Source: Deltaproteobacteria bacterium (lineage in GTDB: Bacteria > Myxococcota_A > Polyangia > Polyangiales > Ga0077539). Taken from it: a DNA stretch of 64,000 nt. Positions 25,206 through 34,100 of this stretch are shown piece by piece. The first letter of the stretch is position 1. Each line of letters starts with the position of its first letter. Below the pieces are notes generated by a model. The model was not told the DNA's origin. It was given only the letters and a program-made list of their open reading frames with translations, and ran no database searches. The stretch lies in contig JAUXYJ010000074.1 in assembly GCA_030694465.1 (NCBI GenBank), positions 1-64,000 of the forward strand, read 5' to 3'. The translations under genes and the position numbers were made by a program.

Positions 25206-25616
25206 ATGGGTTGGACAGAGGGAGTGCTCGCGATCGCGCTGGTGGTGTTACGGCTGTACGGCCTCATCATCGAGCAATTTCGAAACTATTTACGCGGCCT
25301 CGAGGGCAAGCGCAGCGCGACCGAATGGATGCGATTCTTGCTCTTAAGTGCCCTGGGCGCGTGGCTGTTGCTCGCGACGGCGTCGTTCTTGGCCGCGGTG
25401 GGCGGAGGAGGATTTCGCGCGGGATTTCGCGTAGGCGTGGTGCTCTGGCTGAGCGAGATGCTCGTGCACGCGCGTGAACTCGTAGGGTTTGTGCGCAAGC
25501 TGCGCGCGGGCGCTCCGGTGACACCCGAGGAGACCTTCTCGCTCTCGGCGGCGGCGTGGACCTCTACGGTGATCGCGATCCCTGTGGGCGCGCTCGTGGG
25601 GCACTGGTTGGCCTAG
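25206..25616 (+). CDS. Membrane protein of unknown function
   Basis: The 136-residue protein has an N-terminal hydrophobic stretch (VLAIALVVLRLYGLII), a second (FLLLSALGAWLLLATASFLAA), a third around GFRVGVVLWLSEMLV and a C-terminal one (TSTVIAIPVGALVGHWL), about four membrane segments. Start is the ATG at 25206; an upstream in-frame start is less likely because it adds a polar Cys/His stretch. It lies 80 bases after mvaA on the same strand. Function not recognised. Confidence 0.65.
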   Translation: MGWTEGVLAIALVVLRLYGLIIEQFRNYLRGLEGKRSATEWMRFLLLSALGAWLLLATASFLAAVGGGGFRAGFRVGVVLWLSEMLVHARELVGFVRKLRAGAPVTPEETFSLSAAAWTSTVIAIPVGALVGHWLA

Positions 25617-25674
25617 CGCGCCGACCGAAAAATGCGCGCTAGCGCGTGGTCCAGCCACCGGTGGCGGAGAGCTC

Positions 25675-26355
25675 TCAGCGACCGAAGTAGTACGTTGCAG
25701 CGATGGAGCCTGAAATCACGCTCCAGACATCGCCGCCACTGCCGGGCGTCGTGGCCAAGCTGAACTGCGCGTTGCCTCCCGCGAGCGTGAGGTCTACGCC
25801 AATGCCCATGCGCGCTTGCAAAGACATCTGCGGCACGCCAATGAACCCGAAGTGAAGCTCTGCTGCGGCGTCAGCGCTCGCGCGGATGATCAACAGCGTG
25901 GGGCTCACGCTGGGCAGCCCGATCAGCACGTTGGGGATGATGTGAATGGCCAGGTGCTGCGTCGCTGCGACGTTGATCGGAAGCCCAGCGTTGAGGGCGA
26001 AGCCAAACGCGGTCCCGCCTGCGCCTGCGCTGAGCGCGAGCCCTAGGCCACCTTCGATCGCGATCTGGCGGTTCATCCAGTAGCGAATGCCGACGTTGTG
26101 CACGCCAAAACCCGGCATGCCCATGCCCCCGGGGGCGCCGACAAAGCCGAAATAGCGCAGGCCGATTTGGTTGAGCACGCGGTCGTGATCGGTCCCGCCG
26201 CCCGCGTTGGCAGCGACCGACGCGTTGACGCTCTGGAGCGCTGGCGGAGGTGGGGGCGGCGGGGTCGCGGCGATGTCTTGCGCTGCGCCCACGGATGCAG
26301 CCAGCGTGAGGGCGAGGCCCGAGAAGAGCGCGGCGGTATTGCGAGAAAAATTCAT
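25675..26355 (-). CDS. Outer-membrane beta-barrel-like protein
   Basis: The 226-residue protein has a signal peptide (ALTLAASVGAAQ), a Pro8 run, and then alternating hydrophobic/Gly-rich strands ending in an aromatic (AATYYFGR), as expected of an outer-membrane barrel. Segments such as GIRYWMNRQIAIEGGLGLAL and PINVAATQHLAIHIIPNVL look like paired beta strands. No catalytic or repeat domains are seen. It converges on the membrane protein at 25206; between them lie palindromes CGCGCTAGCGCG and CCACCGGTGG that could end transcription. Confidence 0.75.
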   Translation of the reverse strand: MNFSRNTAALFSGLALTLAASVGAAQDIAATPPPPPPPALQSVNASVAANAGGGTDHDRVLNQIGLRYFGFVGAPGGMGMPGFGVHNVGIRYWMNRQIAIEGGLGLALSAGAGGTAFGFALNAGLPINVAATQHLAIHIIPNVLIGLPSVSPTLLIIRASADAAAELHFGFIGVPQMSLQARMGIGVDLTLAGGNAQFSLATTPGSGGDVWSVISGSIAATYYFGR

Positions 26356-26410
26356 GGCTTCTCTGGTGAGTGTTAGGTTGAAATGAATAGCAAAAATACA
26401 GGCTGAAATA

Positions 26411-27643
26411 TCACTCAGAGGCTGGTTGGGTCTCGGTGCCTTGCCCGAGGATTCCGCCCAAGGTGGCCAGCTCTGTGAGCACCTCGACCGCGTGGTCGAG
26501 CTCTTCGTAGGTGTGCCCGCGAGTGACGTTGAGACGCAGGCGCTCTTCGCCCTTTTTGACGCCGGGATACGTGATCGGGACCATGTGAATCCCGCGCTCG
26601 TAGAGCATGTGGTGCATGAGCAAGCACTTGGTCTCGTCGCGGATCATCACGGGCATGATGTGCGTGTTGGACAGGCCGAGATCAAAGCCGCGCTCGATGA
26701 GCTTCTTGCGCATGTAGCTCGCCTTGGCGTGCAGCTCTTCGACGAGCGCGGGGCCGTCTTTCTCGAGCATGGTCAAGATGGTCGCCGCGGCCGCCACGAT
26801 GGGCGCGGGGAGCGTGGCCGAGAACACAAACGAGCGGGCCGTGTGCTTGATGAGATCAATCACGTTTTGGCTGCCCAAAATGATGCCGCCGATGCCGCCG
26901 AAGACCTTGCTGAAGGTCGAGACTACCAAGGGCACTTGGCCTTCAATGCCGAAGTGCTCAAGGGCGCCGCGGCCGTGGACACCGTGTGTTCCGGAGCCGT
27001 GGGCGTCGTCGACACAGAAGACCGCGCCGAGCTCGTTGCACACCTGCGCGAGCTCGGGGAGTGTGCCGAGGTCGCCGTCGAGCGAATAGATTCCCTCGGC
27101 CAAAACCAAGGCATTCTTGCGCTCGCGTGACTCGAGTACGCGCCGAAGGCTGCGCGCCGAGTTGTGATTAAAGAAGCGAATCTCGGCCGCGCGAGAGGGC
27201 GTCCCGCCCGCGAGAAACGTGCCGTCAAGAATGCACGCGTGCGAGAGATTATCGAGCACCAGCGTGGTGTCTTTGTCCGCGAGCGCAGCGATGGTCCCGA
27301 CCATGGCTTGGTAGCCCGTGGTGGTGATCAACGAAGCTTCGAAGCCAAAATACTTGGCCAATCGCTCTTCGAGCTCGACGTGCATCGTCGTCGTGGCTTG
27401 CACGCGCGACGAAGACAGCCCACACGCGAACGTGTCCAAGGCCTTGTGCGCCGCCGCGATCACGTCAGGGTGATTGGTCAGCCCCATGTAGTCGTTGGAG
27501 CTGTAGTTCACGATCGCGTGACCACCGACCGTGGTGCGCAATCCCCCTGATTCAAACGGCCGAAAAAAGGGGTACACGCCCGCGTCTTTGGCCTCGCGAA
27601 TGCGCGTGAGTTCAACCGTTGCTTTGTCTTCAATCCAGCTCAT
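26411..27643 (-). CDS. Alpha-oxoamine synthase family PLP enzyme (AONS/KBL/SPT-like)
   Basis: The 410-residue enzyme belongs to the fold-type I PLP synthases that condense an amino acid with an acyl-CoA. Marks are YSSNDYMGLTNHP, EGIYSLDGDLG, the cofactor-binding Asp and His in VDDAHGSGTHG, and the Schiff-base Lys in STFSKVFGGIGG. Substrates could be glycine plus acetyl-CoA (threonine catabolism), alanine plus pimeloyl-thioester (biotin), or serine plus palmitoyl-CoA (sphingolipids); sequence alone does not decide. I use the ATG at 27643. No biotin or sphingolipid gene is nearby. The tail past about residue 395 is Gln/Thr/Pro-rich. Confidence 0.88.
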   Translation of the reverse strand: MSWIEDKATVELTRIREAKDAGVYPFFRPFESGGLRTTVGGHAIVNYSSNDYMGLTNHPDVIAAAHKALDTFACGLSSSRVQATTTMHVELEERLAKYFGFEASLITTTGYQAMVGTIAALADKDTTLVLDNLSHACILDGTFLAGGTPSRAAEIRFFNHNSARSLRRVLESRERKNALVLAEGIYSLDGDLGTLPELAQVCNELGAVFCVDDAHGSGTHGVHGRGALEHFGIEGQVPLVVSTFSKVFGGIGGIILGSQNVIDLIKHTARSFVFSATLPAPIVAAAATILTMLEKDGPALVEELHAKASYMRKKLIERGFDLGLSNTHIMPVMIRDETKCLLMHHMLYERGIHMVPITYPGVKKGEERLRLNVTRGHTYEELDHAVEVLTELATLGGILGQGTETQPASE

Positions 27644-27801
27644 AGCAGCGCGCTCTTTACCACCGAATCGCGCGTGCACGCGAGGGGTGCGAAGAGCATC
27701 CTTAAGTGCGAAATACTCCACGCAGGGCAGCGCAAGGTTCACCGCAGGCCCACCGCCGAGGGGCGCGGGTTGTGCGCCGCGCGAGACTCTGTGAGGGGGC
27801 T

Positions 27802-29466
27802 CTAAGGCGTGGCTGTCGTGGGGACCGTCGTAGGCGCTGCAGCGTTCGCGGCGTTCGCGGGAGCACCCTCGTTGTCGAGCAGGGTCACCGCGCCACGCGA
27901 GAGCCCCTCAAGCATGGGCGCGACGGTGGCGCGGTCGCCCACGACGACGACGTTGAGCCGCGCGGGGGTGATCCGCGAGGTCGCGATCGCTCGCACGTCG
28001 GCGATGCGCACGCGCTGAATGTCTCGTGGGAGTCGCACAAATTCGTCCGCAGGGAGGCGGTGCACAAAGACCTCGCTCACAGCGTCCGCGGTGGCCTCGG
28101 TTGTCGCGAATTGCGCGCGAAAACCCTCGATAATCGCGGTCTGTGCGGTGGTGAGCTCTGCCGACGAGACGTTGGTGCTCCGCATGCGCTCGATCTCGCT
28201 CAGGATCTCGCGCACGGCGTCTGCGGTGTGTGCCGTGATGATCGCGCCGCCCGCGGTAAACGGACCTACGCCGCGGCGGAGCGCAAACGAGGATCGCGCG
28301 CCGTAGGTGTAGCCGTGTTGCTCGCGAAGATTGAGGTTAATGCGTGACGAGAAGATCCCGCCCAAGATGGCGTTCATCACGCGCAGCCGAGGGTAATTGC
28401 GATCTGCCCGCGTGGTCCCATGCATGGCCAACACAACGCTTGACTGGGGGGCACGCGCGCGATCGACGAGATAAACTCCAGCTTGTTGTGACGGAGGCGC
28501 GGGTACGGCTGCCTGGCGTGCGACCGCCGGTGTCGCGGCCTCTTGGCGCCAGCTCCCGAACAAGCGAACGGCCAAGGGGCGAAGCTCGCCCATGGTGATC
28601 GCGCCAGTGACTACGAGCGCACAGTCGTTGGGCACATAGTGCGCGCGGTAGTAGTTCACGACCTGCTCGCGCGTGAGGCTCCGGACGCTGCCTTCGACGC
28701 CGTTGACGGGGCGGCTGTAGGGGTGATCGTTGCCGTACAAAACGCGGGCTCCGACGATGGCGGCGACCGAGCGCGGCGAGTCTTTTTCTGCGCGGATCGC
28801 GGCGAGGCGTCGTGTGCGGAGTCGCTCGATTTCTTCGGGTGCAAACGCGGGGTGTTGCACTTGGTCTGCGAGCAGCTCCATGGCGCGCGGGACGTTGGAC
28901 GGGAGCACCCGGACGCTCACCTCGGCGCTGTCCCAATCGACGTTGCTCCCGTGCTGCGCCGCGATCGCCGCGTAGGCATCTGAGAGGGCCTCGGCGCTGA
29001 GCGTGGTGGTGCCCTGTTCGAGGAGCGCGGCGGTCATCCATGCGACGCCCGACTGCGCGGTGGGGACGTCGTCGGCGCCGCGGCGCGACACCAACTGCGC
29101 GTAAACGATGGGCAACTGTGGCTGCCGAACGAGCAGCACGGTCATGCCGTTGGGCAGGGTCATGCGCTCGACGCGTGGCGCGACAAAGGGCGTGGTCGGG
29201 CCCGCAGGGGGCGCGTTGGTTCGAAACGCTGCGTCGGGGGTCACCAGCGCGGGTGGGTTAGGGAGCTCTTCGGGGGCGAGCTCTGCGACGGTGGGCGGAG
29301 GGGCTGCGTCAGGGGGCCCTGCGTCTTGGGCGCCACCGTCGACAAAACCAGTATTGCCAGAAGAATTACTGGTGTTGGTGTTGTCAATGCTCTGCGTTTG
29401 GCATGCCGCGAGCGAGAGCAAGACGCCGAGCTTGAGGCTCTGTCGTGCGAATGAATGGCGGTTCAC
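27802..29466 (-). CDS. M16 family peptidase-like lipoprotein, non-catalytic partner
   Basis: The 554-residue protein has a lipoprotein signal (LSLAAC), an Asp/Ala/Pro-rich linker and two M16 peptidase domains. The first domain lacks the zinc motif HxxEH: the equivalent segment reads GVAWMTAALLEQGT. Such degenerate members pair with an active M16 protein, as in mitochondrial processing peptidase. The start is a GTG at 29466 that overlaps the upstream active partner's stop codon (GTGA), strong evidence for coupled expression. The domain order and the catalytic-free status match the usual two-gene M16B arrangement. Confidence 0.88.
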   Translation of the reverse strand: MNRHSFARQSLKLGVLLSLAACQTQSIDNTNTSNSSGNTGFVDGGAQDAGPPDAAPPPTVAELAPEELPNPPALVTPDAAFRTNAPPAGPTTPFVAPRVERMTLPNGMTVLLVRQPQLPIVYAQLVSRRGADDVPTAQSGVAWMTAALLEQGTTTLSAEALSDAYAAIAAQHGSNVDWDSAEVSVRVLPSNVPRAMELLADQVQHPAFAPEEIERLRTRRLAAIRAEKDSPRSVAAIVGARVLYGNDHPYSRPVNGVEGSVRSLTREQVVNYYRAHYVPNDCALVVTGAITMGELRPLAVRLFGSWRQEAATPAVARQAAVPAPPSQQAGVYLVDRARAPQSSVVLAMHGTTRADRNYPRLRVMNAILGGIFSSRINLNLREQHGYTYGARSSFALRRGVGPFTAGGAIITAHTADAVREILSEIERMRSTNVSSAELTTAQTAIIEGFRAQFATTEATADAVSEVFVHRLPADEFVRLPRDIQRVRIADVRAIATSRITPARLNVVVVGDRATVAPMLEGLSRGAVTLLDNEGAPANAANAAAPTTVPTTATP

Positions 29467-30995
29467 TGTGCACCTCCGGCCGGTGCGCTGGGGCTGTTAG
29501 GGCGGCGCAGCGCGCCTTCGTCCACGGTCTCACCGAAGGCAAGGCGAGCACGCGCGGCCGAGGGATCTGGTGCGCGAAGTCGACCCGCGACGGGCGCGTC
29601 GGCGACCGGGTGAACAAAGAGCGTGACGCGGTGATCGCTGGGCAAGAGCGCTCCGACGTTGCTCGAAATCGTGGCAGGCGTGGGCGTGAGATAGCGGGCG
29701 ACGTCGCGGGCTAGATAGTCGGGATCGCCCACGTGCTGTCGGTAGAGATTAAAGCGGTCCGCGCGGTTGGACATGGCCTCGATGCCGAAGATGAGCGACG
29801 TGGTGAGGTCGTAGCGGGCGCGATCGAATTCGGGCAATTGGACCGGCGTTTGCACGAGCGTGGCGAGCTCTTCGTCGATCGCGTCGCGCACCGCAGCGTG
29901 GGATTGGTTGGGGCGCAAGGTGGCCGTAATCACGAACATGCTCGCGAGCTCCATGCTGTTTTGAAACGCGCTCACGTCGACGGCGACCTGCTCTTGGCGC
30001 ACGAGTCGGCGAAACAAGCGCGAGCTCTGGCCGTTGCTGAGGAGGTTTCCGATGACGTCGAGTTCGGCGTCGCCGGGAGCGAAATAGCGTGGTGTTTGCC
30101 AAGCGATCACCACGCGTGGGAGCTCGACGCTGGCTTCGACATCGAGGTGCTGCAACGCCAAGGGGCGCGCGGGACCCGGCTCACGACGCGGTGGCTGCGG
30201 GCCACGCGGGATGGGCCCGAAGTACTGTGTGACCATCGTGCGCGCGTCGGCCAGGGTGATGTCACCGGCCAGCACGAGCGTGGCGTTGTTGGGGACATAA
30301 AACGTGCGAAAGAACCGGCGAACGTCGTCGAGGGTCGCAGCCGCGAGGTCTTGCGGCGTGCCGATCGCGAGCCGGTGATACGGATGGCCCTGAGGAAACA
30401 CGGCCTCGCGAAGAATTCTCCAGACCGCGCCGTACGGAGCGTTTTCGTAGTTCTGGCGGTACTCGTTGAGCACGACCTCGCGTTGGTTCTCGAAGGTGCG
30501 CTGGTCGACGTGGTCGAGCAAAAATCCCATTCGATCGCTCTCGAGCCACAGCGCGGTCGCGAGGCGTGATCGCGGCACGGTCTCGAAATAGTTCGTGCGA
30601 TCGTCGCCGGTGGTCCCGTTGACGCTGGTCGCTCCGATGCTCTCAAGGATCTCGAAGAATTTATCTTCGGGCACATGGCGCGAGCCCTGAAACATCAGGT
30701 GCTCAAACAAGTGCGCGAAGCCATTGCGACCTCGCGGCTCGTCTTTGGAGCCCACGTGGTACCAGACGTTTACCGTGACGGCTGGCGATCGGTGGTCTTC
30801 GTGCACGATCACCTCGAGGCCATTGTCGAGGGTAAATCGCTGCAAGGGCAGCTGCGGCGCGGTCACAAATTGGCTTGGGGCTACAGCCGCAATGGGCGCT
30901 TGTCGCGCGGCTTGGGGCTGCGCTTGCGCCTGCGCTGAAGATTGAAATGTGCACAGGGCGAGGGCCGCTGCTGCAAACGTAAACGTGCGTTTCAT
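29463..30995 (-). CDS. M16 family zinc metallopeptidase, catalytic partner
   Basis: The 510-residue protein has a signal peptide ending SSAQAQA and an M16 domain with the inverted zinc motif HLFEH in GFAHLFEHLMFQGS, followed about 75 residues later by the third zinc ligand Glu in ENQREVVLNEYRQNYE. A second M16-like domain follows. It degrades or processes periplasmic peptides, working with the overlapping non-catalytic partner downstream. I use the ATG at 30995; an upstream extension of 29 codons would mask the signal peptide. Confidence 0.92.
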   Translation of the reverse strand: MKRTFTFAAAALALCTFQSSAQAQAQPQAARQAPIAAVAPSQFVTAPQLPLQRFTLDNGLEVIVHEDHRSPAVTVNVWYHVGSKDEPRGRNGFAHLFEHLMFQGSRHVPEDKFFEILESIGATSVNGTTGDDRTNYFETVPRSRLATALWLESDRMGFLLDHVDQRTFENQREVVLNEYRQNYENAPYGAVWRILREAVFPQGHPYHRLAIGTPQDLAAATLDDVRRFFRTFYVPNNATLVLAGDITLADARTMVTQYFGPIPRGPQPPRREPGPARPLALQHLDVEASVELPRVVIAWQTPRYFAPGDAELDVIGNLLSNGQSSRLFRRLVRQEQVAVDVSAFQNSMELASMFVITATLRPNQSHAAVRDAIDEELATLVQTPVQLPEFDRARYDLTTSLIFGIEAMSNRADRFNLYRQHVGDPDYLARDVARYLTPTPATISSNVGALLPSDHRVTLFVHPVADAPVAGRLRAPDPSAARARLAFGETVDEGALRRPNSPSAPAGGAQ

Positions 30996-31148
30996 CGAAT
31001 CACCGTTGCCTCTTTGGCGGAGAGAAAAAGTGTGCGGAGTGTACACGCGCAGCGTGTGCGCAGAAGTGGTCAGGTGTGCCATGAGGAGGCCACGGTTGCC
31101 GATTGCCTCGCGCGTTGGGCCGTCTGTCGCGGTAGAGTCCGCGTAGTG

Positions 31149-34100
31149 ATGTTCGTTCGAGTTGGTAAATTGCTCGCGACTGCGCCAAGGCGCGCTCCGA
31201 ATCCCGTGTGGTCTCTCGCGCTCTGGGCGGCTGTCATAGCGCTCGCTGTGACCGTTTGGCCGGTGTCTGCTCGGGCCATCGTCAATCAGGTCGACGGCAG
31301 CATCGTGCCTCAGTCCGTGCGACTTCAGTCGTGTCTGGATAAGTCACAGACGCTGAGCGGCGCCAATCCGGCCCCTGGAGAAGGGGCGGGCGTGCTGGAC
31401 GCCGTGAGGGACGCATCGACGTTTCCGCAGACGTTTATTCCTGCGGTGACTGCAGGACGCCGGCTGGTCAACGTGACCGTGTTGGGCGAGGGCGGCGGGT
31501 TTCGCAACCGGTTTGGTTGGTACAACGTGGGAGACAATCCCGCGGTCCCCGCGTCGCGTCGCGAGATCTACGGCTGTCGTGACGCCAACGTCGCGGCGGG
31601 CTGCGGGTGTCCCTGCACCGCAGGTCCTCGCTTGGCTGTCCCGGCTGCTGGAGCGTGCCAACGTTGGATCAATGCAAACACGGTTGAGCTGGATTTTGAC
31701 TGCCTTCGCACGAGCAGCTCGTGGCGCGGTGGGCCCGTCGCGTTCTATCTCTTGACCCCAGAACCAGCGCGCGAGGTCCGCTGCACGAGCACGCCAGAGT
31801 GCGCGTTCTTGGGTGCGGGATCGTACTGCTCGATGGGCCTCGGTCGCTGTGTGATCGGTGGCGCGTGTGCGCCCGCGACCACGACGGATTCGCGTGTGTA
31901 CAGCACCGACGAGACCATCAATGACGACGGCGACTACGTGCACTTTCTGATCTACACGTCGCGCTCGTACCGCAACGCGTTTTACTTTGGGTTCGAAGAC
32001 CTCTTTCGCGGTGGGGACAACGACTTCGAGGACATGTTGGTGCGCGCGACGGGGCTCACGCCGAGCTGCACGCCCTCGCCTGAGGTGTGTGACGGTCGCG
32101 ACAACGACTGCAACGGGCTCGTCGATGACGGCGTCGCAGCAGGAGGCTCGTGCGGCGCCGCAGTGGGCGTCTGCACAGGCGGAACGCTCCAGTGCATGAT
32201 GGGCAGGTTTCAGTGCGTCGGTGGCACCACGGGGTCGGCCGAGATCTGCGACGGGCTCGACAACGACTGCGATGGCACCGTCGACGAGGGGGACCCAGGC
32301 GGAGGCGCGAGCTGCGCGACGGTCGGAGGCACCGAGCCCCTGTGTCGCCCCGGGACGCTGCGCTGTCGCGCCGGACGCTTGGTGTGTGAGGGAGGCGTCC
32401 GTGGCACCGCAGAGATCTGCGATTGCCTCGACAACAATTGCAACGGCATGGTGGACGAAGAAGCGGCAGGCTCGCTCTGTCCTGGCGGGGGTCGTTGCAT
32501 CGCGTGTGGGTGCCGGACACCGTGCGCTCAGGGCGAGTTTCCGTGCTCGCCAGGCCTCGAGTGTCGCATGGGATTTTGCTTGCCGGGCGAGTGTGGCGGT
32601 GTGGTGTGTCGAGACAACGAGCGCTGCCTTGCGAACCGCTGCGTCAACCCCTGCGAGACGCTCACGTGCATGCCAGGCACCGTGTGTCGCTCGCCGTCGG
32701 GCATCGCACAGTGTGTCGAGAACAACTGTTACGGACTCGGGTGTCCGGCTGGACAGGTCTGCTCTCAGAGCGCGTGTGTCCCAGATCCATGTACCTCGGT
32801 GACCTGCGGCGAGAACGAGTTTTGTCGCGCAGGCACATGCGTGCGCTCGTGCGGCACGGTGCTCTGTCGACGTGGGCAATCGTGCAACGAAGGCGTCTGC
32901 GAGCCCAACGCGTGCCTAGGTACGCAGTGCCTCGCGGGCCAGACCTGCGTCGCGGGAACGTGTGTCGCCGACCCCTGCGCGTCGGTCCAATGTGGCGTGG
33001 GTCGCGTGTGCTCTGAAGGAGCGTGCATCGATGACCCCTGCGCGCGCGTGCGTTGTCCAGGCGCGACCGAGCGATGCCTGCGTGGCAACTGCGTGCGCGA
33101 TGACCTGCCCACGCTGGGTGAGCCCGATCAAGTCGTGGGCTCTGGCGGAGGCTGCAGCGCGTCGCCTCAGGGTGGGCGTGTCGTGTCGTGGGCTCCGATG
33201 ATTTTTGCGCTCGCTGCGCTCTGGATGAGCTCGCGTCGTCGCGCTCAACGTGCTGCAAAAACACAGGGATTGCTCTCTTTGGGCGCGGTCTGTGTGGGCG
33301 TGATGTCCGGCTGCGAGGCGCGCCCGTTTTGCCTGAACTGCACCGACGTGACCGTGCCCAACGTGGACGTGGTCGTGCAAGACATGGCCGTGCGAGAGAC
33401 CTCGTGCAGCATGTCCACGATGGAGAGCTGCAACGGCGTCGACGACGACTGTGACGGCGTGATTGACAATGGTTTTGACCTGCAAACCAACCCGCGACAT
33501 TGCGGCGCGTGCGACAACGCGTGTCTGTTAACGCGCGCGATTTCGACCTGCGCGATGGGCGCGTGTCGCGTGGAGCGCTGCGATATTGGCTTCTACGATC
33601 TCGACCGTGATCCGCGCAATGGCTGCGAGTACGCGTGTGTTCCGTCGGGGGTCACGGAGGTGTGTGATGGGCGCGACAACGACTGCGACGGCCAGGTGGA
33701 CGAAGGCGTCAACCGTATGACCGACGTGTCCAACTGCGGGATGTGCGGCAATGAATGTCTCTTTGACCGCGCGGGCCGCAACTGTGTCGCGGGTCGCTGC
33801 GTGATGGGCGCGTGCCAAGACGGCTTTGTGGATCTCGACCGAGACCCGAGCAATGGATGCGAGTACGCGTGTCGTGCTTCGACCGAGCTCTGCGACGGTC
33901 GTGACAACGACTGCGACGGCATGGTGGACGAGGGCTGCCTCCGCGCGACGCCTGCAAACGACGTGCGAATTGACAGAACGGGCGCCGCTGCGACCAACAG
34001 CGTGCGACCGACGATCGCCGGAGATGGCACCAGCACATTGGCCATCGCGTTCATGGATCAGCGCAATGGTCAGTCGGATATTTATCTCGCGCGCTCGACC

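Noticed and set aside
30942-31148. N-terminal extension of the MopE protein
   Set aside because: It would place 69 residues of Arg-rich sequence before a clear signal peptide and overlap the M16 leader.
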